DNA of 64,000 nt. Origin: Streptomyces actinomycinicus (GTDB lineage Bacteria > Actinomycetota > Actinomycetes > Streptomycetales > Streptomycetaceae). Below, in pieces: positions 41,808 through 50,296 of the stretch. The stretch is taken from positions 186,001 to 250,000 of the forward strand of contig NZ_JAERRK010000002.1 in the NCBI RefSeq assembly GCF_016741775.1. The letters run 5' to 3'. The translations under genes were made by a program, and so were the position numbers. Below the pieces are notes generated by a model that had not been told where the DNA came from, ran no database searches, and saw nothing but the letters and a program-made list of their open reading frames with translations. How positions within the stretch are numbered: the first letter of the stretch is position 1; every line of letters begins with the position of its first letter.

Positions 41808-43388
41808 TCAGAAGGCGTCGCTCGGTACGTGGCTGCCCCAGACCTCCCGGAGCGCGTTGCACACCTCGCCCACCGTCGCCCGCGCCCGCAGCGCCTCCTT
41901 CATCGGATACAGGACGTTGTCCGTACCCTCAGCCGCCTTCCGCAGCGCGTCCAGTGCCGCGGCCACCGCCCCCTGATCGCGCCCGGCCCGCAACGCGGCC
42001 AGGCGCTCCGCCTGCCGGGCCTCGATGGCCGGGTCGACGCGCAGGGGTTCGTACGGCTCCTCCTCGTCCAGCTGGAAGCGGTTCACCCCGACGACCACCC
42101 GCTCCCCCGCGTCCGTCTCCTGCGCGATCCGGTACGCGTTCCGCTCGATCTCGGCCTTCTGGAAGCCCCGCTCGATCGCCGCGACCGCCCCGCCCAGGTC
42201 CTCGACCCGCCGCATCAGGCCGACGGCCGCCTCCTCCACCTCGTCGGTGAGCCTCTCCACCGCGTAGGAGCCGGCGAAGGGGTCGACGGTCGCCGTCACG
42301 TCGGTCTCGTACGCCAGGACCTGCTGCGTGCGCAGCGCCAGCCGCGCGCTCCTGTCGGTCGGCAGCGCGATCGCCTCGTCGAAGGAGTTCGTGTGCAGGG
42401 ACTGGGTGCCGCCGAGCACGGCGCCGAGGGCCTGCACCGCGACCCGGACCAGGTTCACCTCCGGCTGCTGGGCCGTCAGCTGGACCCCCGCCGTCTGGGT
42501 GTGGAAGCGCAGCATCAGGGACTTCGGGTTCCGCGCGCCGAAGTCCTCCCGCATCACCCGCGCCCAGATCCTCCGCGCCGCGCGGAACTTGGCGACCTCC
42601 TCCAGCAGCGTCGTGCGCGCCACGAAGAAGAAGGACAGCCGCGGGGCGAAGTCGTCCACGTCCATGCCCGCCGCGACCGCCGTACGGACGTACTCGATGC
42701 CGTCTGCGAGGGTGAACGCGATCTCCTGCGCCGGGGACGCGCCCGCCTCCGCCATGTGGTAGCCGGAGATCGAGATCGTGTTCCACCTCGGGACCTCGGC
42801 GGTGCAGTACTTGAAGATGTCGGCGGTCAGCCGCAGCGACGGCTTCGGCGGGAAGATGTACGTGCCCCGCGCGATGTACTCCTTCAGCACGTCGTTCTGG
42901 ATCGTGCCCGTCAGCCGGTCCGCGGGCACGCCCTGCTCCTCCGCGACCAGCTGGTAAAGCAGCAGGAGCAGTGCGGCCGGCGCGTTGATCGTCATCGAGG
43001 TCGACACCTGGTCCAGCGGGATGCCGTCGAACAGCACCCGCATGTCCTCGACGGAGTCGATCGCCACGCCCACCTTGCCGACCTCGCCGTGCGCGAGGGG
43101 CGCGTCGGAGTCGTGGCCCATCTGGGTGGGCAGGTCGAAGGCGACGGACAGGCCGGTGGTGCCGTGGGCGATCAGCTGCCGGTAGCGGGCGTTGGACTCG
43201 GCGGCCGTGCCGAAGCCGGCGTACTGGCGCATGGTCCAGGGGCGGCCCGTGTACATGGTCGGGTACACCCCGCGGGTGTACGGGTACGCGCCCGGCGCGC
43301 CCAGTTTCCGGCCGGGGTCCCAGCCGGTCAGGTCGTCCGGCCCGTAGACCGGCTCGATCGGCAGCCCCGACTCCGACTCACGTGCCAT
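41808..43388 (-). CDS. Acyl-CoA mutase large subunit (methylmalonyl-CoA mutase-like), no B12 domain
   Basis: 526-aa substrate-binding subunit of a B12-dependent acyl-CoA mutase. [19 protein letters not shown] and [17 protein letters not shown] form the start of the barrel; [25 protein letters not shown] and [17 protein letters not shown] line the CoA/substrate site. The Tyr in RQYAGF and Arg in PSLR resemble methylmalonyl-CoA mutase rather than the Phe/Gln pair known for isobutyryl-CoA mutase, so a carboxylated substrate is favoured. There is no C-terminal B12-binding domain and no small subunit nearby; a partner encoded elsewhere is required. ATG 43388; its 5' end is tandemly duplicated. Confidence 0.88.
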   Translation of the reverse strand: MARESESGLPIEPVYGPDDLTGWDPGRKLGAPGAYPYTRGVYPTMYTGRPWTMRQYAGFGTAAESNARYRQLIAHGTTGLSVAFDLPTQMGHDSDAPLAHGEVGKVGVAIDSVEDMRVLFDGIPLDQVSTSMTINAPAALLLLLYQLVAEEQGVPADRLTGTIQNDVLKEYIARGTYIFPPKPSLRLTADIFKYCTAEVPRWNTISISGYHMAEAGASPAQEIAFTLADGIEYVRTAVAAGMDVDDFAPRLSFFFVARTTLLEEVAKFRAARRIWARVMREDFGARNPKSLMLRFHTQTAGVQLTAQQPEVNLVRVAVQALGAVLGGTQSLHTNSFDEAIALPTDRSARLALRTQQVLAYETDVTATVDPFAGSYAVERLTDEVEEAAVGLMRRVEDLGGAVAAIERGFQKAEIERNAYRIAQETDAGERVVVGVNRFQLDEEEPYEPLRVDPAIEARQAERLAALRAGRDQGAVAAALDALRKAAEGTDNVLYPMKEALRARATVGEVCNALREVWGSHVPSDAF

Positions 43389-43433
43389 GGCTGCCTCCGC
43401 AGTCCGACTCACGTGCCATGGATGCCTCCGCAG
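43372..43433. repeat. 31-bp tandem duplication at the mutase start
   Basis: Units 43372-43402 and 43403-43433 differ by one base and each contains CACGTGCCATGG, so the mutase start codon and its upstream region are copied once more upstream. The second copy is out of phase (31 bp). Confidence 0.9.
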
Positions 43434-43498
43434 TACGAGCAGTACTCCTCACCATGCCCCGTAGTTCGGCGGCGGTCACGCGGGGAAGCATCCCCGGC

Positions 43499-44311
43499 AT
43501 GAGGATCCCGGGGAGACCTGCCGCTCTGCTCGCCTCGGCCGCCGCGCTCGCCGCGCTCTACGGGTGCACCGTGCAGCCGACGGACCCCGACGCGAAACGC
43601 GGCCTGCCGGTGCACGTGGACCTGCCCGGAAGCCGCGCTCCGGCGCCCGGCGCGACGACACCGGCCGCCGGGCCGGCGCCGCGGATCCTGTGGACGCGCG
43701 GGGACAGCGGTCCCGGAGTTCGGGAACTGCAGGCCCGGCTGCGCCAGATCGCATGGCTCTACGTCGGGCCGACGGGGACGTACGACGATGCCACCGTGCA
43801 GGCCGTCACCGGCTTCCAGGGCAAGCGCGGGCTGCCGCGGACCGGTGAGCTGGACACCGTCACCTGGCAGCGGCTGGTGGCCATGACGCGCGAGCCGGGC
43901 CGGTGGGAGCTGTATCTGATGGGCGGCCAGCCGGCCGCCGCGCCGGATCCGCGCTGTCTGATGGGGCGGGTGCTGTGCATCAGCAAGGCCGGCCGGACCC
44001 TGCGCTGGATGGTCGACGGACGGACCCTGTCGACCATGGCCGTGCGCTTCGGGACGCAGTACACCCCTACCCGCGAGGGTGTGTTCCACGTCTACTGGAA
44101 GTCACGGAACCATGTGTCGACCCTCTATCACGCGTCGATGCCGTACGCGATGTTCTTCAGCGGCGGCCAAGCGGTGCACTTCTCGTACGACTTCGCGGCG
44201 CGCGGATATGCGGGTGGCTCGCACGGGTGCGTGAACGTCCGGGACGAAACGGCGATCGCGGCGCTCTTCGCCCAGGTACGGGTCGGCGACAAGGTCGTCG
44301 TGTACCGGTGA
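43499..44311 (+). CDS. L,D-transpeptidase lipoprotein with peptidoglycan-binding domain
   Basis: 270-aa exported protein: lipobox ALYGC after a hydrophobic stretch, a PG_binding_1 domain (RGDSGPGVRELQARLRQIAW to GELDTVTWQRLVAM), and a YkuD catalytic domain with AVHFSYDFAARGYAGGSHGCVNVRD, where Cys244 in SHGC is the nucleophile. It would form 3-3 cross-links or attach proteins to peptidoglycan outside the membrane. ATG 43499 follows GGGGAAG; longer in-frame starts such as 43454 would add residues before the signal. It is divergent from the mutase gene. Confidence 0.88.
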   Translation: MRIPGRPAALLASAAALAALYGCTVQPTDPDAKRGLPVHVDLPGSRAPAPGATTPAAGPAPRILWTRGDSGPGVRELQARLRQIAWLYVGPTGTYDDATVQAVTGFQGKRGLPRTGELDTVTWQRLVAMTREPGRWELYLMGGQPAAAPDPRCLMGRVLCISKAGRTLRWMVDGRTLSTMAVRFGTQYTPTREGVFHVYWKSRNHVSTLYHASMPYAMFFSGGQAVHFSYDFAARGYAGGSHGCVNVRDETAIAALFAQVRVGDKVVVYR

Positions 44312-44353
44312 GAGCGCTGAGAGCGGGAGAACGCCGAGAGCGGGGAGGAGCGG

Positions 44354-44392
44354 GGCGCGGGCGGGACCGGGGGAACGTGTCCCGCCCGCGCC
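44354..44392. terminator. Strong terminator after the L,D-transpeptidase
   Basis: Perfect 14-bp stem GGCGCGGGCGGGAC/GTCCCGCCCGCGCC with an 11-nt loop, 43 bp past the stop. Confidence 0.85.
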
Positions 44393-44539
44393 AGGTGCAC
44401 GAGCCGCGGGTACGGGGGGAACCCCGGCTCAGTGCGATGGCCGATGACCAGTCGGCTCACTCAGTACTGCGTCGAAGCCCCCAGAAACGTCACACCCCAA
44501 GCCAAAAAAATTTCCCCACCCGCAAAGCAGCAGGTCAGA

Positions 44540-44765
44540 GGGGGGTGAGGGAGCGAAGGGGTGCGTGCGCAGGGTGGGGAGGGGGCGGGGTGGCGGGGTG
44601 GCGGGGTGGGTGGGGAGGCCCAGGCGGAGTGGGAGGGATCGGGAGGAGTGGGAGGGACCGGGTGGCGGGGTGGGTGGGGAGGAGCGACGGGGCGCGGGCC
44701 CAGGGTAGGGAGGGGCTGCCCGGAGGGGGTCGAGGGGCTGGAGGGGGAGCCGCGAGAGGGCCGAG
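44540..44765 (+). repeat. G-rich low-complexity tract
   Basis: About 225 bp in which the plus strand is largely G-runs separated by single A, T or C. The block GGGTGGCGGGGTGGGTGG occurs near 44590 and again near 44667. Many runs of three to five G make G-quadruplexes likely. No supportable gene lies in 44393-44864; the piece 44460-44540 before the tract is unusually A/C-rich (CCAAAAAAATTTCC-like). Confidence 0.75.
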
Positions 44766-44792
44766 GGTCCGGAAGGCGGTGACTGCCCATTG

Positions 44793-44880
44793 CTCTAGTG
44801 GCCGGCCTGCCCGAGTGACCGCCCTTGCTTCATCGGCCGGCCTGCCCGAGTCACCGCCCTTGCTCTAGTGGCCGGCCTTG
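44793..44880. repeat. 35-bp repeat spanning the end of the His-rich gene
   Basis: Blocks starting at 44793, 44828 and 44863 share GGCCGGCC and CTTGCC pieces; the last contains the CTA (TAG on the leftward strand) stop of the His/Gly-rich protein gene and the first carries another copy of it. Confidence 0.75.
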
Positions 44881-46163
44881 CCGGAGTGGCCCGCCTTGCC
44901 GCCGCCCTGGCCCGAGTGGTCGCCCTTGCCGGAGTGGCCGCCCTTGCCGCCGCCCCCATCCGAGTGGCCGCGCTCGTCGCCGCCCTTGCCCGAATGGCCG
45001 TGCCCGCCCGAGTGGCCGCCTTTGCCCGAATGGCCGTGCCCGCCCGAGTGGCCGTGTTCGTCGCCGCCGTGGCCGCCCCCGCCGGAGTGGCCGCCCTTGC
45101 CGTCGCCCCCGCCCGAGTGGCCGCCCTTTCCGGAGTGGCCGTGCTTGCCGCCGCCGTGGCCGTGTCTGCCCGAGTGGCCGGGTCTGCCGTTGCCCTTGTT
45201 CCTGCCCTTGCCCTTGTGCTTGCCGTCCTCGTCCTTGCTCTTGTCGCCCTTGTCGTCCTTGTCGCCCTTGCCCTTGTCGTTCTTGTCGTGCCCTGTGCCG
45301 TCCTTGCCGCCACCGGTCTTTCCGCCGTTCGCGGTGCCGGAGTCGGCCGTCGTCAGCAGGACCTTGCAGAACTTGGTGACCCGGGCCGAGCCGCCCGCCA
45401 GGTTCTCCAGCGCTCGCTTGCGGCCCGCGTCCAGCCCCTTGCCGTCCCGGAGGGCCCGGCACGCCTCGGCGGCGCCGCCCCACCCGCTGCCCGGCGCGGT
45501 GGAGGGCACTCCGGAGCCGGGACGGGCACCCACACGCGTGTCCCCGTCCGGTCCGGCGGCCTCGTCGGAGGTGTCGCCACGGCTCGCTTTCGGGCTGCCG
45601 CCCGGAGCCCCCGTGCCGGTCCCGTCGCCGGTTGTGGTCTGCGGGGACGGCGAGGCGAGCGGCTGTCCGGTGTTCGCGTCGGCGGTGACGGAGGCGGTGG
45701 GGCCGGAGGGTTCGTCGCCGAACGGCGTGGGCAGCACTCCGCTGCCGGCGGCCATGGCGACCCCGCCGAGCGTGCCCACGGCCATTGCCGCGGCGAGCGC
45801 CAGGCGCACCGGGCGGGCCCAGTGGGGGCGCCGGCCCCGGATTCCGCTACGGTCCGGGGCACCGATGCGGACCAGGCCCGCGTCGGCTCGCGGTGCCGGG
45901 GCGGCCGCGGTGCCGGATACGTGGGCGGCGACGGCAGGCGCGGCGGCGGCGGCCTCACGGGCCTTGCGGAACGCGGCCAAGGCGGCCTGCTCGCCGGGGA
46001 GTTCGCCGGTGGCGGGTGCCGTCTGCGCGGACAACGCGCCGAGCACCTGCGAAAGGCGTTCAGCCTGGTCATGGGCGGAGGGGTCGACGGCTTCCAGCGG
46101 CTCACCGCGCAACAGGCGTTCAGCGGTCTCACGGTTCAGCCACTTGTACTGCTCGTCGGCCAT
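44865..46163 (-). CDS. Membrane protein (putative anti-sigma) with His/Gly/Ser-rich tail
   Basis: 432-aa protein coupled to the sigma gene by a one-base TGATG overlap. Residues 1-115 are cytoplasmic with an Ala-rich helical part (GEQAALAAFRKAREAAAAAP); one membrane helix follows at about 119-145 (RLALAAAMAVGTLGGVAMAAG). Outside are a Pro/Thr/Gly linker, a module EACRALRDGKGLDAGRKRALENLAGG ending FCKVLL with two Cys, a Lys/Asp-rich piece (DKNDKGKGDKDDKGDK) and ~100 residues of GHSGKGGHSGG repeats. The tail could bind metal ions such as Zn, Ni or Cu. A role as sigma regulator is inferred from gene order. Confidence 0.8.
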   Translation of the reverse strand: MADEQYKWLNRETAERLLRGEPLEAVDPSAHDQAERLSQVLGALSAQTAPATGELPGEQAALAAFRKAREAAAAAPAVAAHVSGTAAAPAPRADAGLVRIGAPDRSGIRGRRPHWARPVRLALAAAMAVGTLGGVAMAAGSGVLPTPFGDEPSGPTASVTADANTGQPLASPSPQTTTGDGTGTGAPGGSPKASRGDTSDEAAGPDGDTRVGARPGSGVPSTAPGSGWGGAAEACRALRDGKGLDAGRKRALENLAGGSARVTKFCKVLLTTADSGTANGGKTGGGKDGTGHDKNDKGKGDKDDKGDKSKDEDGKHKGKGRNKGNGRPGHSGRHGHGGGKHGHSGKGGHSGGGDGKGGHSGGGGHGGDEHGHSGGHGHSGKGGHSGGHGHSGKGGDERGHSDGGGGKGGHSGKGDHSGQGGGKAGHSGKAGH

Positions 46164-46825
46164 CACATGTCCTTCTGCGTCCGCGCACGCGTATGCGTCA
46201 CAGTGGCGGACGTCACCGCTCCTCGGCGCGGTTCTCGCTGGGCGGGGAGGGCGTCGAGCCCGCCCGCCGATTCCGGATCGGCGCCGATCAGCTCCGCGAG
46301 CCGCTTCAGTCCCCGGTGCGCGGCGGTGCGGACGGCACCCGCGCGCTTGCCGAGCGTCTCCGCGGCGGTCTTGGCGTCCAGACCCACCACCACGCGCAGG
46401 ACGACCGCCTCGGCCTGGTCCTGCGGGAGCCGGGCTATCAGGGAGAGGGTGCTGTCGGTGGCCAGGGCCTCGATGGCCTCCCCGGCGGTGTCGGACTCGG
46501 CGGCCCGGCCGGTCAGCTCCGTCTCGTCGCCGCCGATGGCGGGACGGCGGCCGCGCATGCGTATGTGGTCGAGGGCGCGGTTGCGGGCGATCCGGGCGGC
46601 CCAGCCGCGGAACCGGTCGGCGTCCCCGCTGAACCGGTCCAGGTCCCTGGCGATCTGCAGCCAGGCCTCGGATGCGACGTCCTCCGCGTCCGGATCTCCG
46701 ACCAGTGTGCGGACGTAGCCGAGCAGCCGGGGATGCACCGCGCGGTACACCGCACGGAACGCGGTCTCATCACCGGTCTGTGCCGCACGCACCGCGGCGG
46801 TCAGCTCCGCGTCGTCCCCCAGCAC
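46163..46825 (-). CDS. ECF RNA polymerase sigma factor (first cassette)
   Basis: 220-aa ECF sigma factor: sigma-2 in ETAFRAVYRAVHPRLLGYVRTLVGDPDAEDVASEAWLQIARDLDRF and RFRGWAARIARNRALDHIR; sigma-4 in LPQDQAEAVVLRVVVGLDAKTAAETLGKRAGAVRTAAHRGLKRL. GTG 46825 follows AAAGGGAG at good spacing; the frame is open further but unlike the family. It shares close similarity with the sigma factor at 48197 and is coupled to a one-helix membrane protein. The 46826-47030 stretch upstream holds no gene and must carry its promoter. Confidence 0.9.
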   Translation of the reverse strand: MLGDDAELTAAVRAAQTGDETAFRAVYRAVHPRLLGYVRTLVGDPDAEDVASEAWLQIARDLDRFSGDADRFRGWAARIARNRALDHIRMRGRRPAIGGDETELTGRAAESDTAGEAIEALATDSTLSLIARLPQDQAEAVVLRVVVGLDAKTAAETLGKRAGAVRTAAHRGLKRLAELIGADPESAGGLDALPAQREPRRGAVTSATVTHTRARTQKDM

Positions 46826-47030
46826 CGCACTCCCTTTACGCCTGTCTTCGGTCGGCGCGAAAGGCACGTTACGGCGTGAAAGCGTTCGTCGTCCATGTCT
46901 GTAGAAGATGCAACTAACTCGTGACCGGGTTCGGATGTGCACAGGGTGAGATCCGGGCGTGGCCGGGTGTGACAGAAACCGCACTCATGGCGCTGGAGTA
47001 AGTACGGGCCGCGCGCGGCCCGTCCGCGCG

Positions 47031-47072
47031 ACGGCCGGGGCCTCTCCTGTGGGGGGTGGCGGCCCCGGCCGT
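47031..47072. terminator. Terminator of the second sigma cassette
   Basis: Perfect 12-bp stem ACGGCCGGGGCC/GGCCCCGGCCGT with an 18-nt loop, downstream of the leftward gene ending at 47225. Confidence 0.7.
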
Positions 47073-47142
47073 TGCCCAGGCGCACCCATCCGCTGGGGGA
47101 TGACGGCCCCGCCGTTGCCCAGGCGCACCCCTCCGCCCTGGG
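47060..47142. repeat. 44-bp imperfect tandem duplication
   Basis: Blocks from 47060 and 47104 share CGGCCCC, CGTTGCCCAGGCGCACCC and a CTGGGG end. The first overlaps the right arm of the terminator. Confidence 0.75.
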
Positions 47143-47224
47143 GCTGTAAGGGCTTTACTCCGCCATCCGCCGGCGACCGCCGACGCCCCCGGACGGCCTC
47201 CCCCGTCCGCCTCGTCGACGCCCG

Positions 47225-48091
47225 TCACTCGCCGGCCGGCGGCTGCCCCTTACCGGTGGGCCTGCCGCCGCTCGCCCCCGTGTCCGCCGCGTTCCCGGCG
47301 CCCTGCTTCGGCTTGGCGGGCGCGTGCTTCGAGCCGGGGTTCTCGCCGTTGCCCGAGTCAGGGTTTTCGCCGCTGCTGTCTCCTTCACCGGATTTGCCGG
47401 AAGCATCCGCCTTTCCGGTGTCCTTGCCTTGCGCCCGCGTCATGTGGGCCGCACAGAATGCCGTCACCTTCCCGGGACCGCCCGCTGCCGTGACGAGCCG
47501 CTGCCAGGCGGTCGCGTCCAGGGCACCGCCCCGGTCCCCGGCCCGTACGAAGGCGCGGCAGTGGGCCAGGGTGTCCCGGGCGGTGGCCGGGTGCCCGGGG
47601 TGTGCGGAGCGGCCGGGGGACGCGGTGTCGGGCGCCCCGGCTCCGGCGCCGTCGGCCGCGGCGTCGCCCGGCGCGTGCCGGTGGCCCGCCGAGGGCCGGG
47701 CGGAGTGCGTGGTGTCCCGGGCGGCGTCCGTGCCGGACCCCACCGAGCCGATCGCCGCGACCGCGACCCCGCCCAGCGTGAGGCTCGCGAACGCCAGCGA
47801 GAGCGTGGTCCGCAGCGAGCGGGGGGCGCGCCGCGGGCGCCCGGGCCGCCAGTCGTCCCGGGCGCGGGTGCGGGCGTCGTGCGCCCCCGCGTCCCGCGCG
47901 GCCCGGAAGGCGGTCACGGCGCTGCGCTCCGCCTCGGGGTCGGCCTCGGCGCGGCGCAGCGCGACGGCGAACCGCGTCTCCAGGTCCAGTACGGCACCGG
48001 GCGCCCCGGTCCGCTCCGGGGCGGAGAGGGTGCCGCCAGGGTGCGCGAGCCGGCGGCCGGGCGGCCCCTCGCCGCTGTGCCGTTCACCCAT
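47225..48091 (-). CDS. Membrane protein (putative anti-sigma), second cassette
   Basis: 288-aa paralogue of the protein at 44865-46163. A cytoplasmic part has LETRFAVALRRAEADPEAERSAVTAFRAARDAG, one helix (LRTTLSLAFASLTLGGVAVAAIGS), then outside a linker and the same two-Cys module (LAHCRAFVRAGDRGGALDATAWQRLVTAAGGPGKVTAFC), ending in a Lys/Gly/Ser/Asn-rich tail that lacks the His repeats. ATG 48091 gives a length matching the paralogue's N-terminus; ATG 48175 is also possible. It follows its sigma gene by about 105 bp, or 21 bp with the longer start. Confidence 0.72.
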   Translation of the reverse strand: MGERHSGEGPPGRRLAHPGGTLSAPERTGAPGAVLDLETRFAVALRRAEADPEAERSAVTAFRAARDAGAHDARTRARDDWRPGRPRRAPRSLRTTLSLAFASLTLGGVAVAAIGSVGSGTDAARDTTHSARPSAGHRHAPGDAAADGAGAGAPDTASPGRSAHPGHPATARDTLAHCRAFVRAGDRGGALDATAWQRLVTAAGGPGKVTAFCAAHMTRAQGKDTGKADASGKSGEGDSSGENPDSGNGENPGSKHAPAKPKQGAGNAADTGASGGRPTGKGQPPAGE

Positions 48092-48196
48092 GTCCGTTCC
48101 GTCCTCGTCGCCGTCCGCCCGGGAATCCGTGCGCCTGTCCCTGCGCGCCGTGGGCGGCCACTGCCGCGTACCCATACGTGCCGCGCGCCGGGGCGT

Positions 48197-48871
48197 TCAT
48201 CTCGACTCCCCCAGCGTCGGCGGGTCGCCATCCGTCACACCCTCGGCGGAGTCTCCGCCCGGGGCCTGGGCGCCCAGCTGCCGGGCCAGGCGGCGCAGCC
48301 CCCGGTACGCGGCGGTGCGGACCGCCCCGGGGCGCTTGCCGAGCACCCGCGCGGCGGCCGGGCCGTCGAGGCCGACGACCACCCTCAGCAGCACCGCCTC
48401 GGCCTGGTCCCGGGGCAGCGCACGCACCAGCTCCAGCGCGCGTGCGGTGGACAGGGACTCCAGGGCCTGGTCGTGGGTGCTGTGCCGGCCGGGCAGCTCC
48501 AGGGCGTCCTGCTCGAGCTGCGCCGCCCGGGGCCGTACCCGCTGCCGCCGCAGATGGTCCAGGGCGCGGTGCCGGGCGATGGTCGCGGTCCAGCCACGGA
48601 AACCGGCGCCGTCGCCGCGGAACCGGCCGAGGTCCCGGGCTATCTCCAGCCAGGCGTCGGAGGCGACGTCCTCGGCGTCCTCTCCGACCAGGCCGCGCAG
48701 ATAGCCCAGCAGACCGGGCTGCACGATCCGGTAGGCCACCGCGAAGGCGGTCTCGTCACCGTCCTGGGCCCGCGCGACGGCCGCGCCCAGCTCGCCGTCC
48801 CGCGGCTGCGGGCGGCGGGGTTCCCCTCCCTGGCCCAAGACCGTCCTCGTTCGCGCCGAGTTCCTGGCCAC
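48197..48871 (-). CDS. ECF RNA polymerase sigma factor (second cassette)
   Basis: About 224-aa ECF sigma factor: ETAFAVAYRIVQPGLLGYLRGLVGEDAEDVASDAWLEIARDLGRF (sigma-2) and LPRDQAEAVLLRVVVGLDGPAAARVLGKRPGAVRTAAYRGLRRL (sigma-4), very close to the neighbour at 46163-46825. Start is uncertain: GTG 48871 is given; TTG 48838 has the best ribosome-binding site (CGAGGA) and aligns with the paralogue; GTG 48904 is also in frame. Duplication of the whole sigma/membrane-protein pair is evident. Confidence 0.82.
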   Translation of the reverse strand: MARNSARTRTVLGQGGEPRRPQPRDGELGAAVARAQDGDETAFAVAYRIVQPGLLGYLRGLVGEDAEDVASDAWLEIARDLGRFRGDGAGFRGWTATIARHRALDHLRRQRVRPRAAQLEQDALELPGRHSTHDQALESLSTARALELVRALPRDQAEAVLLRVVVGLDGPAAARVLGKRPGAVRTAAYRGLRRLARQLGAQAPGGDSAEGVTDGDPPTLGESR

Positions 48872-48990
48872 CGTGCGGCGCCTGCCGCACGGTCCGACAC
48901 GCACCGGCCGTGTCGCCGCCCTCCACGATCATCAGCGTCGGGCCCGACGGAAGTGTCACAGCCGGGCGGTGGGGCCACGGCGGGTGCCGG

Positions 48991-49341
48991 TCAGCCGCGG
49001 GCCGTGGCGTCCCGGCACAACAGACGGAGCGAGCCCTGGCCGCCGAAACAGCGGCGGGCCTCCTCCATTGGATCCCAGAGCCGGCCGTCGGGGGTGCGCA
49101 CCCAGTGCTCGCCACCGGTCGCCCACCACTCGGCGCCGGTCTGGCGCACGATCACCTCGCCGGCGTAGGCGCCGAGGCCGCGCAGGACGCTCTCGACGGC
49201 CGCGTACGGGGGCTCCTCGCGGCGGATCTCCTCGATCACCCGGTCGACCCTCCACAGGCTCTGCGCGGAGTAGTCGAGCCGGACCCGGGCCCCCTCGCGC
49301 ATGGTCGCGACGGCGTCCGCCGCCCACCGCACGGGCTTCAT
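48991..49341 (-). CDS. Conserved hypothetical protein, about 116 aa
   Basis: Small soluble protein with KPVRWAADAVATMREGARVRLDYSAQSLWRVDRVIEEIRREE, YAAVESVLRGLGAYAGEVIVRQTGAEWW and TPDGRLWDPMEEARRCFGG. Such an arrangement is seen in small Streptomyces proteins with a DUF-type domain, but I cannot name one with confidence. ATG 49341 begins the conserved part; the frame extends to 49512 through low-complexity repeats and is unlikely to be coding there. No partner is evident. Confidence 0.65.
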   Translation of the reverse strand: MKPVRWAADAVATMREGARVRLDYSAQSLWRVDRVIEEIRREEPPYAAVESVLRGLGAYAGEVIVRQTGAEWWATGGEHWVRTPDGRLWDPMEEARRCFGGQGSLRLLCRDATARG

Positions 49342-49382
49342 CGCCGCATGCGGTCTCGTCTCGCGCTGTGCCGTCGCGTGCG

Positions 49383-49430
49383 GGCCTGTCACATGAGCTG
49401 TCGCATGAGCTGTCACATCGGCTGTCACAT
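49383..49430. repeat. 12-bp tandem repeat, four copies, upstream of the hypothetical gene
   Basis: Four units of GAGCTGTCACAT type (starts 49383, 49395, 49407, 49419), two with variant bases, about 40-90 bp upstream of ATG 49341. Regular TGTCACAT spacing could be an operator array; its 12-bp period does not fit the 11-bp Pho or SARP boxes. Confidence 0.85.
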
Positions 49431-49535
49431 AGGGAAGAGCGAGCCGGGCGGGACTTCCGTCACTCGGATCCGACAGGTTTCGCCGAACGTCGCAGGACCG
49501 CCCCACGTCCACCGCAGGACGCCCACAGGAACCGT

Positions 49536-50204
49536 TCAGACCCCCGGTTCCGCGGCACTGCGCGCCCGGCGGGAGACGACCGCGCGCAGTACACGGCGGC
49601 CCTCGACCGACACGTCCAGCGCCCGGCGCAGGCCGTTCGCACCGTGCCCGGCGAGGAGTTCCAGCACCGCGGCCTGGCGGCGCAGCTCGGCCGCGACCAG
49701 CGGGGGCAGGTCCGCCGTGTCCCCCGCGCGGCCGGCGTCGAGGCCGTCCGCTCCCGGGGTGCCGTCCGCGGCCGGGTCGAGCAGCCGGTGGATCCGCAGG
49801 GAGGCGACCGAGCAGGCGTCGGCCCAGGGCCGTACGGCGTCGGCGGCGCGCTCGGCCGGGGCCGCGTCCAGCATGCGGCGGGCGAGCCGCACGGCCTCGT
49901 CACCGACGGACGCCTCGGGCGCGGTGGAGCCGGCGGACCCGGCGGACTCGGTGGAACCGGCGGACCCGGCGGACTCGGCGGACTCGGCGGACTCGGTGGA
50001 ACCGGCGGCTTCGCCGGGGCCGAGCGCGGCGCGGGCCTTCTCCAGGCCCGGGCCCCAGTCGGAGCCGTCGGCGAGGCTCGCCCACAGCGGCCGGAGCAGC
50101 TCGTCGTCACCGCCGAGCAGCGGCAGACACCGATCAAGACAAGCCAGCCCGCTGGCGGCCAGTCCGCGTTCGTCGGCCTGTGCGATCAGTTCCACCAGGC
50201 TCAT
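49536..50204 (-). CDS. Hypothetical protein with Ser/Ala/Glu/Gly repeat
   Basis: 222-aa soluble protein starting MSLVELIAQADERGLAASGLACLDRCLPLLGGDDELLRPLWASL. A low-complexity stretch of Ser-Ala/Thr-Glu/Gly triplets (STESAESAESAGS type) at about residues 70-100 separates it from a helical C-terminal half (EAVRLARRMLDAAPAERAADAVRPW; LRRALDVSVEGRRVLRAVVSRR). ATG 50204 follows GGGAGG. Function is not recognised; the repeats differ from neighbouring genes and probably vary in length between strains. Confidence 0.72.
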   Translation of the reverse strand: MSLVELIAQADERGLAASGLACLDRCLPLLGGDDELLRPLWASLADGSDWGPGLEKARAALGPGEAAGSTESAESAESAGSAGSTESAGSAGSTAPEASVGDEAVRLARRMLDAAPAERAADAVRPWADACSVASLRIHRLLDPAADGTPGADGLDAGRAGDTADLPPLVAAELRRQAAVLELLAGHGANGLRRALDVSVEGRRVLRAVVSRRARSAAEPGV

Positions 50205-50296
50205 GAATGCCTCCCTCGCCGGGGCGCCTACCGGTACGGAGCCCGCACTTCCCCTTACTGCGTGCGACGGCTCAGGTATGTCACAGCCAGCTGTTT

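Noticed and set aside
44540..44782. A Gly/Trp/Arg-rich coding frame in the G-rich tract
   Set aside because: The peptide is simply the translation of G-runs, lacks a ribosome-binding site and has no protein-like features.
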